Positions 8,923-18,020 of a stretch of DNA of 64,000 bases are shown here, piece by piece. This DNA is from MGML01 sp034416335 (GTDB lineage Bacteria > Chloroflexota > Dehalococcoidia > Dehalococcoidales > UBA2162). The notes beneath the pieces were generated by a model, which saw only the letters and a list, made by a program, of their open reading frames with translations, did no database searches and was not told where the DNA came from. Where the stretch lies: assembly GCA_034416335.1 (NCBI GenBank), contig DAOULV010000003.1, positions 365,533-429,532 on the forward strand. Reading direction: 5' to 3'. Both the position numbers and the translations under genes were made by a program. The first letter of the stretch is position 1, and each line of letters starts with the position of its first letter.

Positions 8923-10320
8923 GTGGCAACAGGTAAAGTAGTTCAGGTAATCGGCACGGTAGTAGACGTGGAATTTCCCCCTGACGAGCTGCCGCAGCTG
9001 TTCAATTCACTCGAAGTGGAATCCGATGAGGGCAAGGTCGTTCTTGAAGTCCAGGAACACGCCGGGAACAACCTGGTAAGGTGCCTGTCGCTGTCACCAA
9101 CCGAAGGTCTGCAGCGTGGTCTCGATGCGGTGGATACCGGGGCTCCGATAAGCGTCCCGGTGGGTAGAAGCACACTGGGAAGACTCTTTAACGTTCTCGG
9201 AGAACCCCTGGACAATATGGGTGAGGTCAAGCCAGACGAGAACTGGGCTATTCACAGGACACCTCCTACAATCGAGGAGCAGGAAACAACCACCGAAATA
9301 CTCGAGACGGGTCTCAAGGTAATTGATCTTGTTGCTCCGTTCACCAAGGGGGGCAAAGTTGGTGCTTACGGCGGCGCCGGTGTGGGCAAGACGGTCATCA
9401 TCCAGGAGTTAATCAGGAACATCGCTACCGAGCACGGCGGTTTCTCGGTCTTTGCCGGTATCGGTGAAAGGTCCCGTGAAGGTAACGACCTCTGGCATGA
9501 AATGAGGGAATCCGGCGTAATTGAGAAGACCGTTCTTGTCTTCGGCCAGATGAACGAACCTCCTGCTGTCCGTCTTCGCATCGGCCTGACCGGTTTGACG
9601 ATGGCGGAATATTTCAGGGATGAGGAAGGGCAGGACGTCCTCCTGTTTATAGACAACATTTACCGTTATACTCTGGCCGGAATGGAAGTATCGGCTCTGC
9701 TGGGTCGTATGCCCTCGGCAGTGGGATACCAGCCGACACTGGCTACGGAAGTTGGTGACCTAGAAGAAAGAATTACTTCCACCAAGAAAGGTTCGATCAC
9801 CTCGTTCCAGGCTATTTACGTGCCGGCGGACGACTATACCGACCCCGGAGTAGCCACTACTTTCGGTCACCTTGACGGCGTTGTCGCCCTGGACAGGGCA
9901 ATTATGGAACAGGGCCTATACCCTGCCGTAAATCCGCTGACTTCAACCTCGCGGATACTCGACCCCATCGTCGTCGGTGAGGAACACCACAACGTAGCCC
10001 GTGAAGTGCAGCGGGTATTGCAGCGCTACCAGGACCTTCAGGACGTTATCGCAATCCTCGGTATCGAGGAACTCAGCGATGAAGACAAGATTAACGTTGC
10101 CCGCGCCCGTAAAATTCAGAGGTTCCTGTCCCAGCCGATGTTTGTTGCCGAGATATTCACCGGCAGACCCGGGAAATACGTACCTATCCAGGAGACCGTC
10201 CGCGGCTTCAAAGAGATACTCGAAGGTAAACACGACGAGCTTCCGGAACAGGCTTTCTATATGGTAGGTACCATCGATGAAGCAGTCGAGCAGGCCAGGA
10301 CAATGAGGAGCGAACTGTAG
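8923..10320 (+). CDS. atpD: F0F1 ATP synthase subunit beta
   Basis: The catalytic subunit, 465 residues. The Walker A motif is GGAGVGKTV near 149-157, the catalytic Glu lies in FAGIGERSREGND near 180, and the DELSEED-like lever is IEELSDEDK near 385. Small departures from the usual sequence include FIDNIYRYTLAGMEVSALLGRMPSA (normally NIFRFTQAGSE) and DPGVATTFGHLDGVVALDR (normally DPAPATTFAHLDATTVLSR). They do not touch residues I recognise as catalytic. The start is GTG at 8923 behind GAGGTGAAAA, and the stop overlaps atpC by one base. Confidence 0.96.
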   Translation: MATGKVVQVIGTVVDVEFPPDELPQLFNSLEVESDEGKVVLEVQEHAGNNLVRCLSLSPTEGLQRGLDAVDTGAPISVPVGRSTLGRLFNVLGEPLDNMGEVKPDENWAIHRTPPTIEEQETTTEILETGLKVIDLVAPFTKGGKVGAYGGAGVGKTVIIQELIRNIATEHGGFSVFAGIGERSREGNDLWHEMRESGVIEKTVLVFGQMNEPPAVRLRIGLTGLTMAEYFRDEEGQDVLLFIDNIYRYTLAGMEVSALLGRMPSAVGYQPTLATEVGDLEERITSTKKGSITSFQAIYVPADDYTDPGVATTFGHLDGVVALDRAIMEQGLYPAVNPLTSTSRILDPIVVGEEHHNVAREVQRVLQRYQDLQDVIAILGIEELSDEDKINVARARKIQRFLSQPMFVAEIFTGRPGKYVPIQETVRGFKEILEGKHDELPEQAFYMVGTIDEAVEQARTMRSEL

Positions 10321-10751
10321 TGTCGCCGATAAGACTCGATATCGTCACCGCCGAAAGACTTGTATACTCGGAGGATGTAGACCTCGTCGTCGCCCCGGGG
10401 GTCGAAGGCGAACTTGGTATCCTGCCGCAGCACACCCCCCTTATGACCACGCTGAATCCGGGTGAAATGGTCGTACGCAGAGGCGGTGAAGAGTTCTCCC
10501 TGGCTATCTCAGGCGGTTTCCTGGAGATACGCCCCGACAGGATTATCGTGCTGGCGGATTCGGCTGAAAGAGATGACGAAATCGACCTGGCAAGGGCTGA
10601 AGAAGCCCAGCGGCGCGCCAGGGAAAGAATCGATAGCCTTACCACCGATATTGATGCTGCGAGAGCGGAAGCCGCGCTGCGCCGTTCGCTGGTGCGCCTG
10701 AAAGTAGCCCAGAAGAGGCGAAGAAGACGCGGAGAAAATCCCCAGATATAG
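10320..10751 (+). CDS. atpC: F0F1 ATP synthase subunit epsilon
   Basis: A 143-residue subunit attached to gamma that can brake ATP hydrolysis. The N-terminal beta-sandwich has the family signature VVAPGVEGELGILPQHTPLMT, and the C-terminal helical hairpin starts around AERDDEIDLARAEEAQRRARERI. The GTG start overlaps the atpD stop by one base, so translation is coupled. It is the last gene of the operon; the converging rimM stop is only four bases away and I see no terminator between them. Confidence 0.92.
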   Translation: MSPIRLDIVTAERLVYSEDVDLVVAPGVEGELGILPQHTPLMTTLNPGEMVVRRGGEEFSLAISGGFLEIRPDRIIVLADSAERDDEIDLARAEEAQRRARERIDSLTTDIDAARAEAALRRSLVRLKVAQKRRRRRGENPQI

Positions 10752-10755
10752 ACTG

Positions 10756-11283
10756 CTATCTCGTTTTCTTTCGGTTCAAATCCAGCAGTCCGTCCATCAG
10801 CTCGATAACCAGGACACCTTCAGCAAGATCGATAGACTTCACAAATTCGTCTGTTGCCGGAATCAGTATATCGCCATTACGTCCTTTAATAACGTAAATA
10901 TCGGCGCTTGCCATCGAGAGTACCTTATCTATATTCCCGAGTACCTCTCCACCGGTGGTCTTTACTTCCAGTCCGACAAGTTGAAAATGATAGTATTCCC
11001 CGTCTTCAAGACTGTAAAGCTGACTGTAGTGGACCTCAATAACCCGGCCGACGAGTGCATCGACTTCTTCCCCGGTATCCAGCCCCTCAAGCTTGATGAT
11101 TGCCTTGCCCTTATGCCAGGCGACTTCATTTATGATCACCGGCTGTTTGTCTATAAATACCTTTGATGAAGGTGAGAATCTTTCAGGGAAATCTGTTTCT
11201 ACATCGACTTTCATATGCCCCTGCAGACCCCAGGGAGATAATATTGTACCGATGACGATGTATTCCGGTTCCTTATTACTCAT
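10756..11283 (-). CDS. rimM: Ribosome maturation factor RimM
   Basis: A 175-residue protein that binds ribosomal protein S19 and assists maturation of the 30S head. The N-terminal barrel starts with IVIGTILSPWGLQGHMKV, the usual G-x-hGl-G-x-v-kV pattern, and the C-terminal PRC barrel has YYHFQLVGLEVKT, then DIYVIKGRNGDILIPATDEFVKSID. In many bacteria rimM sits directly between rpsP (or khpA) and trmD; here two beta-propeller genes separate it from khpA, and no trmD or rplS follows. Confidence 0.93.
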   Translation of the reverse strand: MSNKEPEYIVIGTILSPWGLQGHMKVDVETDFPERFSPSSKVFIDKQPVIINEVAWHKGKAIIKLEGLDTGEEVDALVGRVIEVHYSQLYSLEDGEYYHFQLVGLEVKTTGGEVLGNIDKVLSMASADIYVIKGRNGDILIPATDEFVKSIDLAEGVLVIELMDGLLDLNRKKTR

Positions 11284-11303
11284 AATGTATCCGGGAGGCA
11301 GGT

Positions 11304-12722
11304 TTACTCTATTGCGTAGAAGTTACCATTGGTAGAACCCACGTATATGACTCCGTCGACAACGACCGGCGACGCCGTGATTTCATCACCGGTGTCATAC
11401 TGCCACCTCAGTTCACCCGTCGCAGCATCGATGGCATAAAGATTGCCGTCGCCGCTTCCTATGTAAACCACTGGTCCCGCCTTGGCGGGGGACGACCTTA
11501 TCGTGGCTCCTGTCTCGAACTGCCAGATAATTTGACGGGTATCCAGGTCCAGGGCAATCAGGAAATTGTCCGAACTCAGGTACATTATGTTTCCGTCGAT
11601 GAGGGGTGTTGTTATATTGGGCCTGTGAAAGGGCATCGACCATAAAAAGCCTGACTGGTCAGGTGGTTTCGGTAGCCAGGAAATCATTGCCCAGAGCTGC
11701 GTCCAGAAAGGTCGTATATCATGCTCCCAGAGCCACGTCCTTGCATCACCTTCAACAGCATTTAGTATTCCATTCGTAGTTGCGAAATAGACAACACCGT
11801 CTTTAACAACAGGAGAAGCATATACGGCATATCGCGTTCGGTACTTCAGACGCCGCTGACCGTCCTCGGCATTCAGAGTATACGAATAACCTCCGCCGGC
11901 TCCGTAATAGAGAATGCCTTCATCGATGACAGGCGAAACACCGGCCGGGCTGTTCGTATCGAATTTCCAGATTTCTTTGCCGGTCTTCCAGTCCAGAGCA
12001 TACAGGTAATAATCGTCCGAACCGAAATAAACTTTACCGTCCGTTACCGTCGGAGATGACCGTACCGGATAGGCGGTCTTGAAACTCCACACTGTTTCGC
12101 CTTTTAAGGCATCGAGTGCATAAAGATAGCCGTCGTTTGAACCGAAATATACTATTCCGTCCACGGCAGCCGGCGAAGAATACACCCTGCTTCCCGTTGT
12201 GAACTCCCAGTTCTCCTGACCGTTCTCAATATCGAGTGAATACAGATTATAATCCTGACAGCCAAAATAGACGTTTCCGTCAACCACAGCCGCCGAAGAG
12301 TGTATTTCATCTCCGGCAGAAAACACCCACTTCAGTTTACCTTCGGGCAGGACTTCGTTATTTCCGGCACTGGAAGAACGTAGGGTATCATATCCGAACA
12401 TGGCCCATTCGCCGGGCAAAGAACTTGAGTTAATTTCGAGAGAGGGTTTTGATATCAGGTCCGTATAATTGAAAAGGTTGAAAAAAATAAACACAAGGAT
12501 TAGAGCGGCAACCGTTCCGACTATTCCCCAGCGGATATATCTCCTTCGCTTGAGATATTTTCTCTGTTTTTCCTGAGCTTCTGCCAGTTCTTCTGCGGTA
12601 AGCGACTGGTCCGGGTCCAGTATTGCCCCCCAGCAATGCTGGCAGAAAGATACCCCGGCCGGATTGGATTTATTGCATACCGGGCATATTTTATATTTCT
12701 CTTCTTTGGTCTCTTCGGCCAT
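11304..12722 (-). CDS. Zinc-ribbon, single-pass membrane PQQ-like beta-propeller protein
   Basis: A 472-residue protein with three parts. A zinc ribbon has Cys13, Cys16, Cys27 and Cys30 (ICPVCNKSNPAGVSFCQHC). One membrane helix spans about residues 66-84, after a basic KRRRYIRW stretch that suggests an inside N-terminus. The large remaining domain is a beta-propeller with repeated blades of the type GTVYFGS-DGYLYALDA-GE-WSF-T---SSP, as in BamB and PQQ dehydrogenases; no enzymatic PQQ residues are evident. The propeller is probably outside the membrane. A start with GGAGATAATTT upstream is good. It is a paralog of the gene just upstream (12862-14277), with the same Cys positions. No specific function is recognised; a scaffold or sensor role is inference. 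Confidence 0.8.
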   Translation of the reverse strand: MAEETKEEKYKICPVCNKSNPAGVSFCQHCWGAILDPDQSLTAEELAEAQEKQRKYLKRRRYIRWGIVGTVAALILVFIFFNLFNYTDLISKPSLEINSSSLPGEWAMFGYDTLRSSSAGNNEVLPEGKLKWVFSAGDEIHSSAAVVDGNVYFGCQDYNLYSLDIENGQENWEFTTGSRVYSSPAAVDGIVYFGSNDGYLYALDALKGETVWSFKTAYPVRSSPTVTDGKVYFGSDDYYLYALDWKTGKEIWKFDTNSPAGVSPVIDEGILYYGAGGGYSYTLNAEDGQRRLKYRTRYAVYASPVVKDGVVYFATTNGILNAVEGDARTWLWEHDIRPFWTQLWAMISWLPKPPDQSGFLWSMPFHRPNITTPLIDGNIMYLSSDNFLIALDLDTRQIIWQFETGATIRSSPAKAGPVVYIGSGDGNLYAIDAATGELRWQYDTGDEITASPVVVDGVIYVGSTNGNFYAIE

Positions 12723-12861
12723 AAATTATCTCCAGTTTTCAAAGGATACCGGTGAAAGCAGGCACACATTCCCCTTCGAAAATTCAATTTTTAAGGAAAG
12801 CATACAGAGGTGAGTAAGATAATTATAACAGGAATGAAGACGTGTTTTCAATCTACGGATC

Positions 12862-14277
12862 TTATTCTATAGCGTACAGATTTCCGTCGAATGAACCTAC
12901 GTAAACGACTCCGTTGACAACTGCCGGAGACGATGTAATCTTACCACCGGTCTGGTAGTCCCATATTTTCTCGCCTGTATCGGCATTCACTGCGTATAGT
13001 TTTCCGTCTTCACTTCCTATCAGAATTACCGAACCAACTATAGCAGGTGATGATCTTACCGTGCCTCCCGTCTCGAATTCCCATATTGTTTCCTGAGTCT
13101 CTATATCTATCGCGATAAGAAAGTTATCGGAGCCCAGATACATTACACCGTCCTTTATTACAGGAGTCGAGGTTTGCGGTCTGCGGAGAGATGTCGACCA
13201 GATAAAACCGGACTGCGGGGGAGGTTCGGGTACTAACGGGACTCCTGCCGCCCAGACCTGTAGCCACCAGTGTTTTATTTCATGTTCACGCCACATTGTC
13301 CTGGCTTTGCCGTCTACCGCTGCTATAATCCCGTTGGTCGTTGTGAAATACACGGTACCGTCGCTGACCGCCGGTGACGAATACACTGCGTAATGAGTTT
13401 TATAACGTAATCTGCGCTGACCCGTCATTGAATTCAGTGCATATGAATAGCCGTTACCGCTTCCGATGTAGATAATCCCGTTAGCCACAGCAGGCGAGGA
13501 ATATTCCGGGCTTCCCGAATCGAAACTCCAGTATAACTTGCCATCCGAAGTATCCAGGCAATAAAGAAAATAGTCATCGGAACCGAAATACACTTTATCG
13601 TCAGCAACCGCCGGTGACGATCTTACCGGAAAAGCAGTCTCGAACATCCACAATTCCTCTCCGGTATTCATATCCAGTGTGTAGCAGTTGCCGTCATTCG
13701 ATCCGAAAAACACCCTTCCTCCCGTAACTGCCGGTGAAGACTCTACCCAGCTGCCGGTTTCGAATCGCCATTCTTCGGAACCCGAATCGGCATCTACCGC
13801 ATACAGGTTATAATCTCTTGAACCGAAGTAGACTGTACCGTCCACTACTGCCGGTGATGAGTGAATCGCTCCATCGGTATCGAACACCCACTTGAGCTTG
13901 CCTTCGGGAATTTCCGTGCCGATACTTGCACTGCGCGTGAGGTCACGCCGGAACATAGACCACTCGCCAGGAGGGGGATTGGAATTCATGTCTTCCGGTG
14001 GTTTGAATATGGTGTCAGTGAACCAGAAAAGGCTGTATAGTATTATACCGATGACTGCAAGTGCAGCTATCCCGGCAATACCGAATTTTATCTTTCTTTT
14101 AAACTTGGACCGGTTTTCCTGACGTTCGAGTTCCCGCGCCAGCTCTTCCGACGTCAGAGGATTATCCTGGTTTATAGCAGCTCCCCAGCAATATTGACAG
14201 AAACGAGTGCCGGCGGGATTCGGTTTACCACATACCGGGCATATTACCCAGCGTTCAGGTTCTGGAGTAGAGTGCAT
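12862..14277 (-). CDS. Zinc-ribbon, single-pass membrane PQQ-like beta-propeller protein (paralog)
   Basis: A 471-residue protein with the same plan as its neighbour: zinc ribbon with Cys13, Cys16, Cys27 and Cys30 (VICPVCGKPNPAGTRFCQYC), a membrane helix at about 66-85, then propeller blades such as GTVYFGSRDYNLYAVDADSGSEEW and GKVYFGSDDYFLYCLDTSDG. Both proteins share an unusual insert rich in Trp and Pro near residue 330 (WWLQVWAAGVPLVPEPPPQSGFIWS here). The pair looks like a tandem duplication with moderate divergence. They lie between khpA and rimM, an operon otherwise devoted to ribosome assembly, without an obvious functional link. The gap to the next copy is 139 bases. Confidence 0.8.
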   Translation of the reverse strand: MHSTPEPERWVICPVCGKPNPAGTRFCQYCWGAAINQDNPLTSEELARELERQENRSKFKRKIKFGIAGIAALAVIGIILYSLFWFTDTIFKPPEDMNSNPPPGEWSMFRRDLTRSASIGTEIPEGKLKWVFDTDGAIHSSPAVVDGTVYFGSRDYNLYAVDADSGSEEWRFETGSWVESSPAVTGGRVFFGSNDGNCYTLDMNTGEELWMFETAFPVRSSPAVADDKVYFGSDDYFLYCLDTSDGKLYWSFDSGSPEYSSPAVANGIIYIGSGNGYSYALNSMTGQRRLRYKTHYAVYSSPAVSDGTVYFTTTNGIIAAVDGKARTMWREHEIKHWWLQVWAAGVPLVPEPPPQSGFIWSTSLRRPQTSTPVIKDGVMYLGSDNFLIAIDIETQETIWEFETGGTVRSSPAIVGSVILIGSEDGKLYAVNADTGEKIWDYQTGGKITSSPAVVNGVVYVGSFDGNLYAIE

Positions 14278-14414
14278 TAACTATCTCCGGATATTAACAA
14301 GGAGAAGATAAAACCCGAAATGCCCCGTGAGGGCATAACTTTACCTATCCAGTCAAATTTTATTTTACTGATTCAAGTAGTAACAACTTATTCGAGTTAA
14401 CGGGGTAGAAAATA

Positions 14415-14642
14415 CTAGGTGATTTCCAGGGTAGCTCTGGTACCTGCTTTGGCTGCCTTTACCCTAACCAGGGTACGCATCGCTTCGGCAATGCGGCCTT
14501 GCTTACCAATAACTCTACCTTTGTCATCGTCGGCAACCTGCAGCTTGAGTGTAATGCCTTGTTCATTTTCTTCTTCGGTAACGACTACGTCGTCAGGTGC
14601 ATTGACAATGGACTTGGCAATATACTCTACTAGCTCTTTCAT
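14415..14642 (-). CDS. khpA: KH-domain RNA-binding protein KhpA
   Basis: A 75-residue single KH domain with the RNA-contacting loop GRVIGKQG (residues 42-49). KhpA proteins bind RNA, often together with KhpB/Jag, and the gene is typically found directly after rpsP, as here. The start overlaps the stop of rpsP by four bases, which implies translational coupling. Confidence 0.9.
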   Translation of the reverse strand: MKELVEYIAKSIVNAPDDVVVTEEENEQGITLKLQVADDDKGRVIGKQGRIAEAMRTLVRVKAAKAGTRATLEIT

Positions 14643-14908
14643 GATTTCTCCTTGATTGTTTTGAACTTATCTAAAATACCGGTTTTCGTTAACAATCTGC
14701 TGACAGTTTCTGTCGGCTGTGCACCTTTATTGAGCCAGTCAAGTGCCTTTTCCTCATCGATTACTATTTCTTCCGGATCTGTGAGCGGGTTATAGTGTCC
14801 AATGATGTTGATAAATGCCCCGTCGCGGGGTGCCCGAGAATCGGCTACTACCAGCCTGTAACTCGGCCTGTTCTTTGCTCCTACTCTTCTTAAACGTATC
14901 TTAACCAT
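14639..14908 (-). CDS. rpsP: 30S ribosomal protein S16
   Basis: An 89-residue protein with the S16 N-terminus MVKIRLRRVGAKNRPSYRLVVADSRAPRDG and the INIIGHYNP strand. It is the first gene of a minus-strand operon with khpA, two propeller genes and rimM. No ribosome-binding site is seen before the ATG, and the predicted start of transcription is only about 8 bases upstream. Confidence 0.96.
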   Translation of the reverse strand: MVKIRLRRVGAKNRPSYRLVVADSRAPRDGAFINIIGHYNPLTDPEEIVIDEEKALDWLNKGAQPTETVSRLLTKTGILDKFKTIKEKS

Positions 14909-14922
14909 ATCACGTATAGGCT

Positions 14923-14951
14923 ATTATGCGCTATTAGTCAACGTCTGTCAA
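14923..14951 (-). promoter_or_regulatory. Promoter of the rpsP operon
   Basis: On the minus strand: TTGACA (14951-14946), a 17-base spacer and CATAAT (14928-14923). The start point would be near 14916, leaving a leader of only about 8 bases before the rpsP ATG. Confidence 0.65.
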
Positions 14952-14964
14952 TAGCGTCAATATA

Positions 14965-14993
14965 TTGTAAAAAGACAGTTTAGTAGATATAAT
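14965..14993 (+). promoter_or_regulatory. Promoter of the endonuclease V gene, predicted leaderless
   Basis: TTGTAA at 14965-14970, a 17-base spacer and TATAAT at 14988-14993. Only six bases separate the -10 box from the ATG at 15000, so transcription should begin at or next to the A of the start codon. Confidence 0.65.
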
Positions 14994-14999
14994 CGAGTT

Positions 15000-15707
15000 A
15001 TGGTAAAGAATGGTATATATACCCGGCCGCTCGATACCTCGCAGGCCAGAGAAATACAGAATAATCTTTCAACCCGGGTGCTAAAAACGGATATGGCTTC
15101 GGAAGTAAAATACATCGCCGGCGTGGACATATCGGTCGGCAGATCAAGTAAGACCGCCACCGGAAGCGCAGTCCTGCTTAATTATCCCAACCTGGACATA
15201 ATCGATATCCGAACTGCCACTGGTGAACTCGATTTCCCGTACATTCCGGGACTCCTCTCTTTCAGGGAATTACCGCTGACAATCGCCGCCTGTGAAAAAC
15301 TATCGATTAATCCCGATTTGATTATCGTCGACGGGCAGGGCATTGCCCACCCCCGGAGGATCGGACTTGCCTCACATCTCGGCGTAGTCCTGGATGTACC
15401 GACAATCGGCTGTGCGAAATCACGGTTGTGCGGTAGCCATACGGAACCCGGAAATGAGCCTGGCGACTATTCCAACCTCGTCGACAAAGATGAGATTATA
15501 GGAGTAGTTTTACGCACAAAACATCAGGTTAAGCCTGTATATGTATCCATCGGTCATAAAATAAGCCTTGAAACCGCGATAAAATGGGTAATCAATTGCT
15601 GCCGGGGCTACCGGCTTCCCGAACCCACGCGTCTGGCCCACCTGGCAGCCGGAGGAAACATGCCGAAGAAATACCGCGCAGCCGCAGTACCGGAGGCTGT
15701 TCGATAA
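15000..15707 (+). CDS. nfi: Endonuclease V (deoxyinosine 3' endonuclease)
   Basis: A 235-residue DNA (or inosine-RNA) repair nuclease that cuts the second bond 3' to deoxyinosine. The metal-binding and catalytic residues are visible: the Asp of IAGVDIS near 42, the Glu in FPYIPGLLSFRELP, the Asp in IIVDGQGIAHPRRIGLASHLG and the His in VSIGHKIS. Length is normal. It has no ribosome-binding site and is probably translated from a leaderless mRNA. The next gene, prfB, begins 33 bases downstream and may be co-transcribed. Confidence 0.93.
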   Translation: MVKNGIYTRPLDTSQAREIQNNLSTRVLKTDMASEVKYIAGVDISVGRSSKTATGSAVLLNYPNLDIIDIRTATGELDFPYIPGLLSFRELPLTIAACEKLSINPDLIIVDGQGIAHPRRIGLASHLGVVLDVPTIGCAKSRLCGSHTEPGNEPGDYSNLVDKDEIIGVVLRTKHQVKPVYVSIGHKISLETAIKWVINCCRGYRLPEPTRLAHLAAGGNMPKKYRAAAVPEAVR

Positions 15708-15740
15708 AAACCTCGTGTATAATATATAAGGAGTTGATGA

Positions 15741-16839
15741 GTGCAGGAACTGAAAGACAAACTTAGTGACCTCCAGACCAGAATCTCTATGGCTCTGGTG
15801 CATCTTTGATGTTGCTGCAAAAGAAAAGGAAAGCACTGCATTAGAAAAACAGTCCGTTAAACCGGATTTCTGGCACGACCAGGTGAACGCCAAGAGAGTA
15901 ATGCGCCGCCTGGCTGAAAACAGCAGACTAATCGAGAAATGGCGCGGGCTCGAGAAAAGGGTGAAAGATATCGGTGAAATGGTATCTCTGGCAGAGGAAG
16001 ATGCCCGATTCCGCGAAGAATATGAGACCGAAATCGATTCCATAGCCTCCTACCTGGATGAACTGGAACTTGAACTGGCTTTCAGCGGTGAATATGATTC
16101 CAGGAATGCAATTCTGGCTATTCACGCCGGAGCGGGAGGTACAGAGTCACAGGACTGGGCGGAAATGCTTCTGCGAATGTACCTGCGCTGGGCGGAAAGG
16201 CACGGTTACAAAAACGATATCCTCGATACGTCATCGGGAGATGAAGCCGGGATAAAAAGCGCTACCATTAAGATTGCTGGAGAGTATGCCTTCGGTTACC
16301 TGAAATCAGAACACGGCGTTCACCGGCTGGTCCGCCTCTCACCATTCGATGCCGATCATGCCAGGCATACCTCTTTCGTATTGGTCGAAGTACTGCCGGA
16401 AGCTGAATCCGGAGTAGATATAAACATAGAACCGGATGAGCTTAAAATAGATACATTCCGTTCAAGCGGACCCGGCGGCCAGCATATGCAGAAAACAAGC
16501 AGCGCCGTAAGGGTGACACACCTGCCGACAGGTCTGGTTGTCACCTGCCAGAGTGAACGTTCGCAGCACCAGAACAAGGATATCGCTCTGACCATTCTTC
16601 AATCACGACTGTTGAACATGGAAATGGCAAAATTGGCCGAAGAGAGAACAAAATTAAAAGGTGACCGTGTCCTGGCCGGGTGGGGCAATCAGATTAGAAG
16701 TTATGTCCTTCACCCGTATAAAATGGTAAAAGACCACAGGACAGACTTCCAGACCAGTAATCCGGACGCAGTACTGGACGGTGACCTGGACGATTTTATC
16801 ACGGCGTATCTCCGTTCGATTGTAGGGAAAGAACAATGA
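15741..16839 (+). CDS. prfB: Peptide chain release factor 2, with programmed +1 frameshift
   Basis: RF2 recognises UAA and UGA. The gene starts at GTG 15741 behind AAGGAG and reads 22 codons to CTT TGA (15804-15809). Skipping the T at 15807 continues into GAT GTT GCT and on to 16839, so the coding parts are 15741-15806 and 15808-16839, 365 residues in all, the normal length. This is the classical RF2 autoregulation: slow UGA decoding when RF2 is scarce favours the shift. The stimulator before the slip site is GGTG three bases upstream, weaker than the AGGGGG of many genes. Downstream are the stop-recognition tripeptide in LSPFDADHARHTSF and the catalytic GPGGQHMQKTSSAVR near residue 243. The final ATGA overlaps the next gene. 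Confidence 0.95.
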
Positions 16840-18020
16840 TCAGGAAATTAACTGTTCTGATATCAACCATATTTCTGCTGCAGATACTGATTCCGGTTAT
16901 TCCGTCGCAAGCAGCCAACGAAATAATAGTGGCTAATAGTTCGGCGGAAGTTGATTTCCCCGATAAACTGGACTTCAGCCTGTCTGCGGAGAGCGGCGCA
17001 GATATTACGGATATACGATTGTATTACTATGTCGACCGTTTATCCTACGCCTACGTTACGAGTGAAGTCTATATCGAATTTACACCGGCGAAGGTTGTGG
17101 ATGTAGAGTGGTCGTGGGATATGAGAAAAACCGGAGGGCTGCCGCCCGGAACGGTTCTACAGTACTGGTGGTTAATCACGGACGAGGACGGCAATGAACT
17201 CGAAACTCAGCCGATGACTCTAAGTTATGACGATAACCGTTTCGATTGGAAAAGTATAAAAAAGGGCATCATCACGCTGTACTGGTACGAAGGAGACGAA
17301 GAATTTGCAAACAGGTTACTCTCCGCCGCAACCGAAGGTCTTGAAAGGCTCTACAATAGTACGGGGGTTAGTATTACAGACCCGGTTGATATTTATATTT
17401 ATGCAAACTCAGCCGACCTGCAAAGCGCGATGATTTTCCCACAGACCTGGACCGGCGGGGTAGCATATGCCCTGTATGACTGCGTTGCAATTGGAATAGA
17501 ACCTTCGAATATTGAATGGGGGTTGAGAACCATTGTACACGAACTGACCCATCTGGTAGTCCACCGTATGACCTACAACCCTTATCTCGATCTTCCGACA
17601 TGGCTGGATGAGGGGCTCGCTATGTACATGGAGGGCCCCCTTTCCGAAATCTTTAACCAGTTCCTCGGTCAGGCTGTTGAAAATGATTCCTTGATTTCGG
17701 TGCGCAGTCTGGCAAGCCCGTTTTCAGCTTACGCCGACCAGTCCTACCTCTCATACGCTGAGAGTTACGGCCTGGTATTTCTGCTTATCAACGCTTACGG
17801 CCAGGAAAAAATGCTCGAGTTGCTGACGGTTATGAGTAAGGGCACCGACTACGATGAAGCGTTTGAAGAAGTTTACGGCTTCGACATGGACGGTCTCGAC
17901 GATATATGGCGCGATTACATCGTAAAAGTTTATACGGACCAAACCAGTGAGATATCGGCGTCTCTATCCGGCCAGTTACTTCCGGAACTCACTCTGTCCC
18001 CTGCTTCAGGGAGTATGTAA
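16836..18020 (+). CDS. Secreted gluzincin-type (peptidase MA-like) metalloprotease
   Basis: A 394-residue protein with an N-terminal signal peptide (hydrophobic residues about 5-25, ending near SQAANE). An Ig-like or CARDB-like region comes next (residues 28-135), followed by a peptidase MA-type domain with HELTHLVVHR near residue 235 (zinc-binding HExxH) and LPTWLDEGLAMYMEG about 20 residues later, which supplies the third zinc ligand Glu. A helical C-terminal region follows. Such proteins are exported, but the substrate is unknown. It overlaps prfB by four bases and radC by one, so it sits in a tightly coupled operon although it has no obvious tie to translation or repair. Confidence 0.85.
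   Translation: MIRKLTVLISTIFLLQILIPVIPSQAANEIIVANSSAEVDFPDKLDFSLSAESGADITDIRLYYYVDRLSYAYVTSEVYIEFTPAKVVDVEWSWDMRKTGGLPPGTVLQYWWLITDEDGNELETQPMTLSYDDNRFDWKSIKKGIITLYWYEGDEEFANRLLSAATEGLERLYNSTGVSITDPVDIYIYANSADLQSAMIFPQTWTGGVAYALYDCVAIGIEPSNIEWGLRTIVHELTHLVVHRMTYNPYLDLPTWLDEGLAMYMEGPLSEIFNQFLGQAVENDSLISVRSLASPFSAYADQSYLSYAESYGLVFLLINAYGQEKMLELLTVMSKGTDYDEAFEEVYGFDMDGLDDIWRDYIVKVYTDQTSEISASLSGQLLPELTLSPASGSM

Noticed and set aside
10760..10795. Possible tRNA T-arm (CGGTTCAAATCCAGC)
   Set aside because: It lies in the C-terminal coding part of rimM and no acceptor or anticodon stem can be built around it.
14320..14336. Terminator between khpA and the propeller gene (ATGCCC/GGGCAT hairpin)
   Set aside because: Only a 6-bp stem followed by TTCGGGTTTT on the minus strand; too weak to call.
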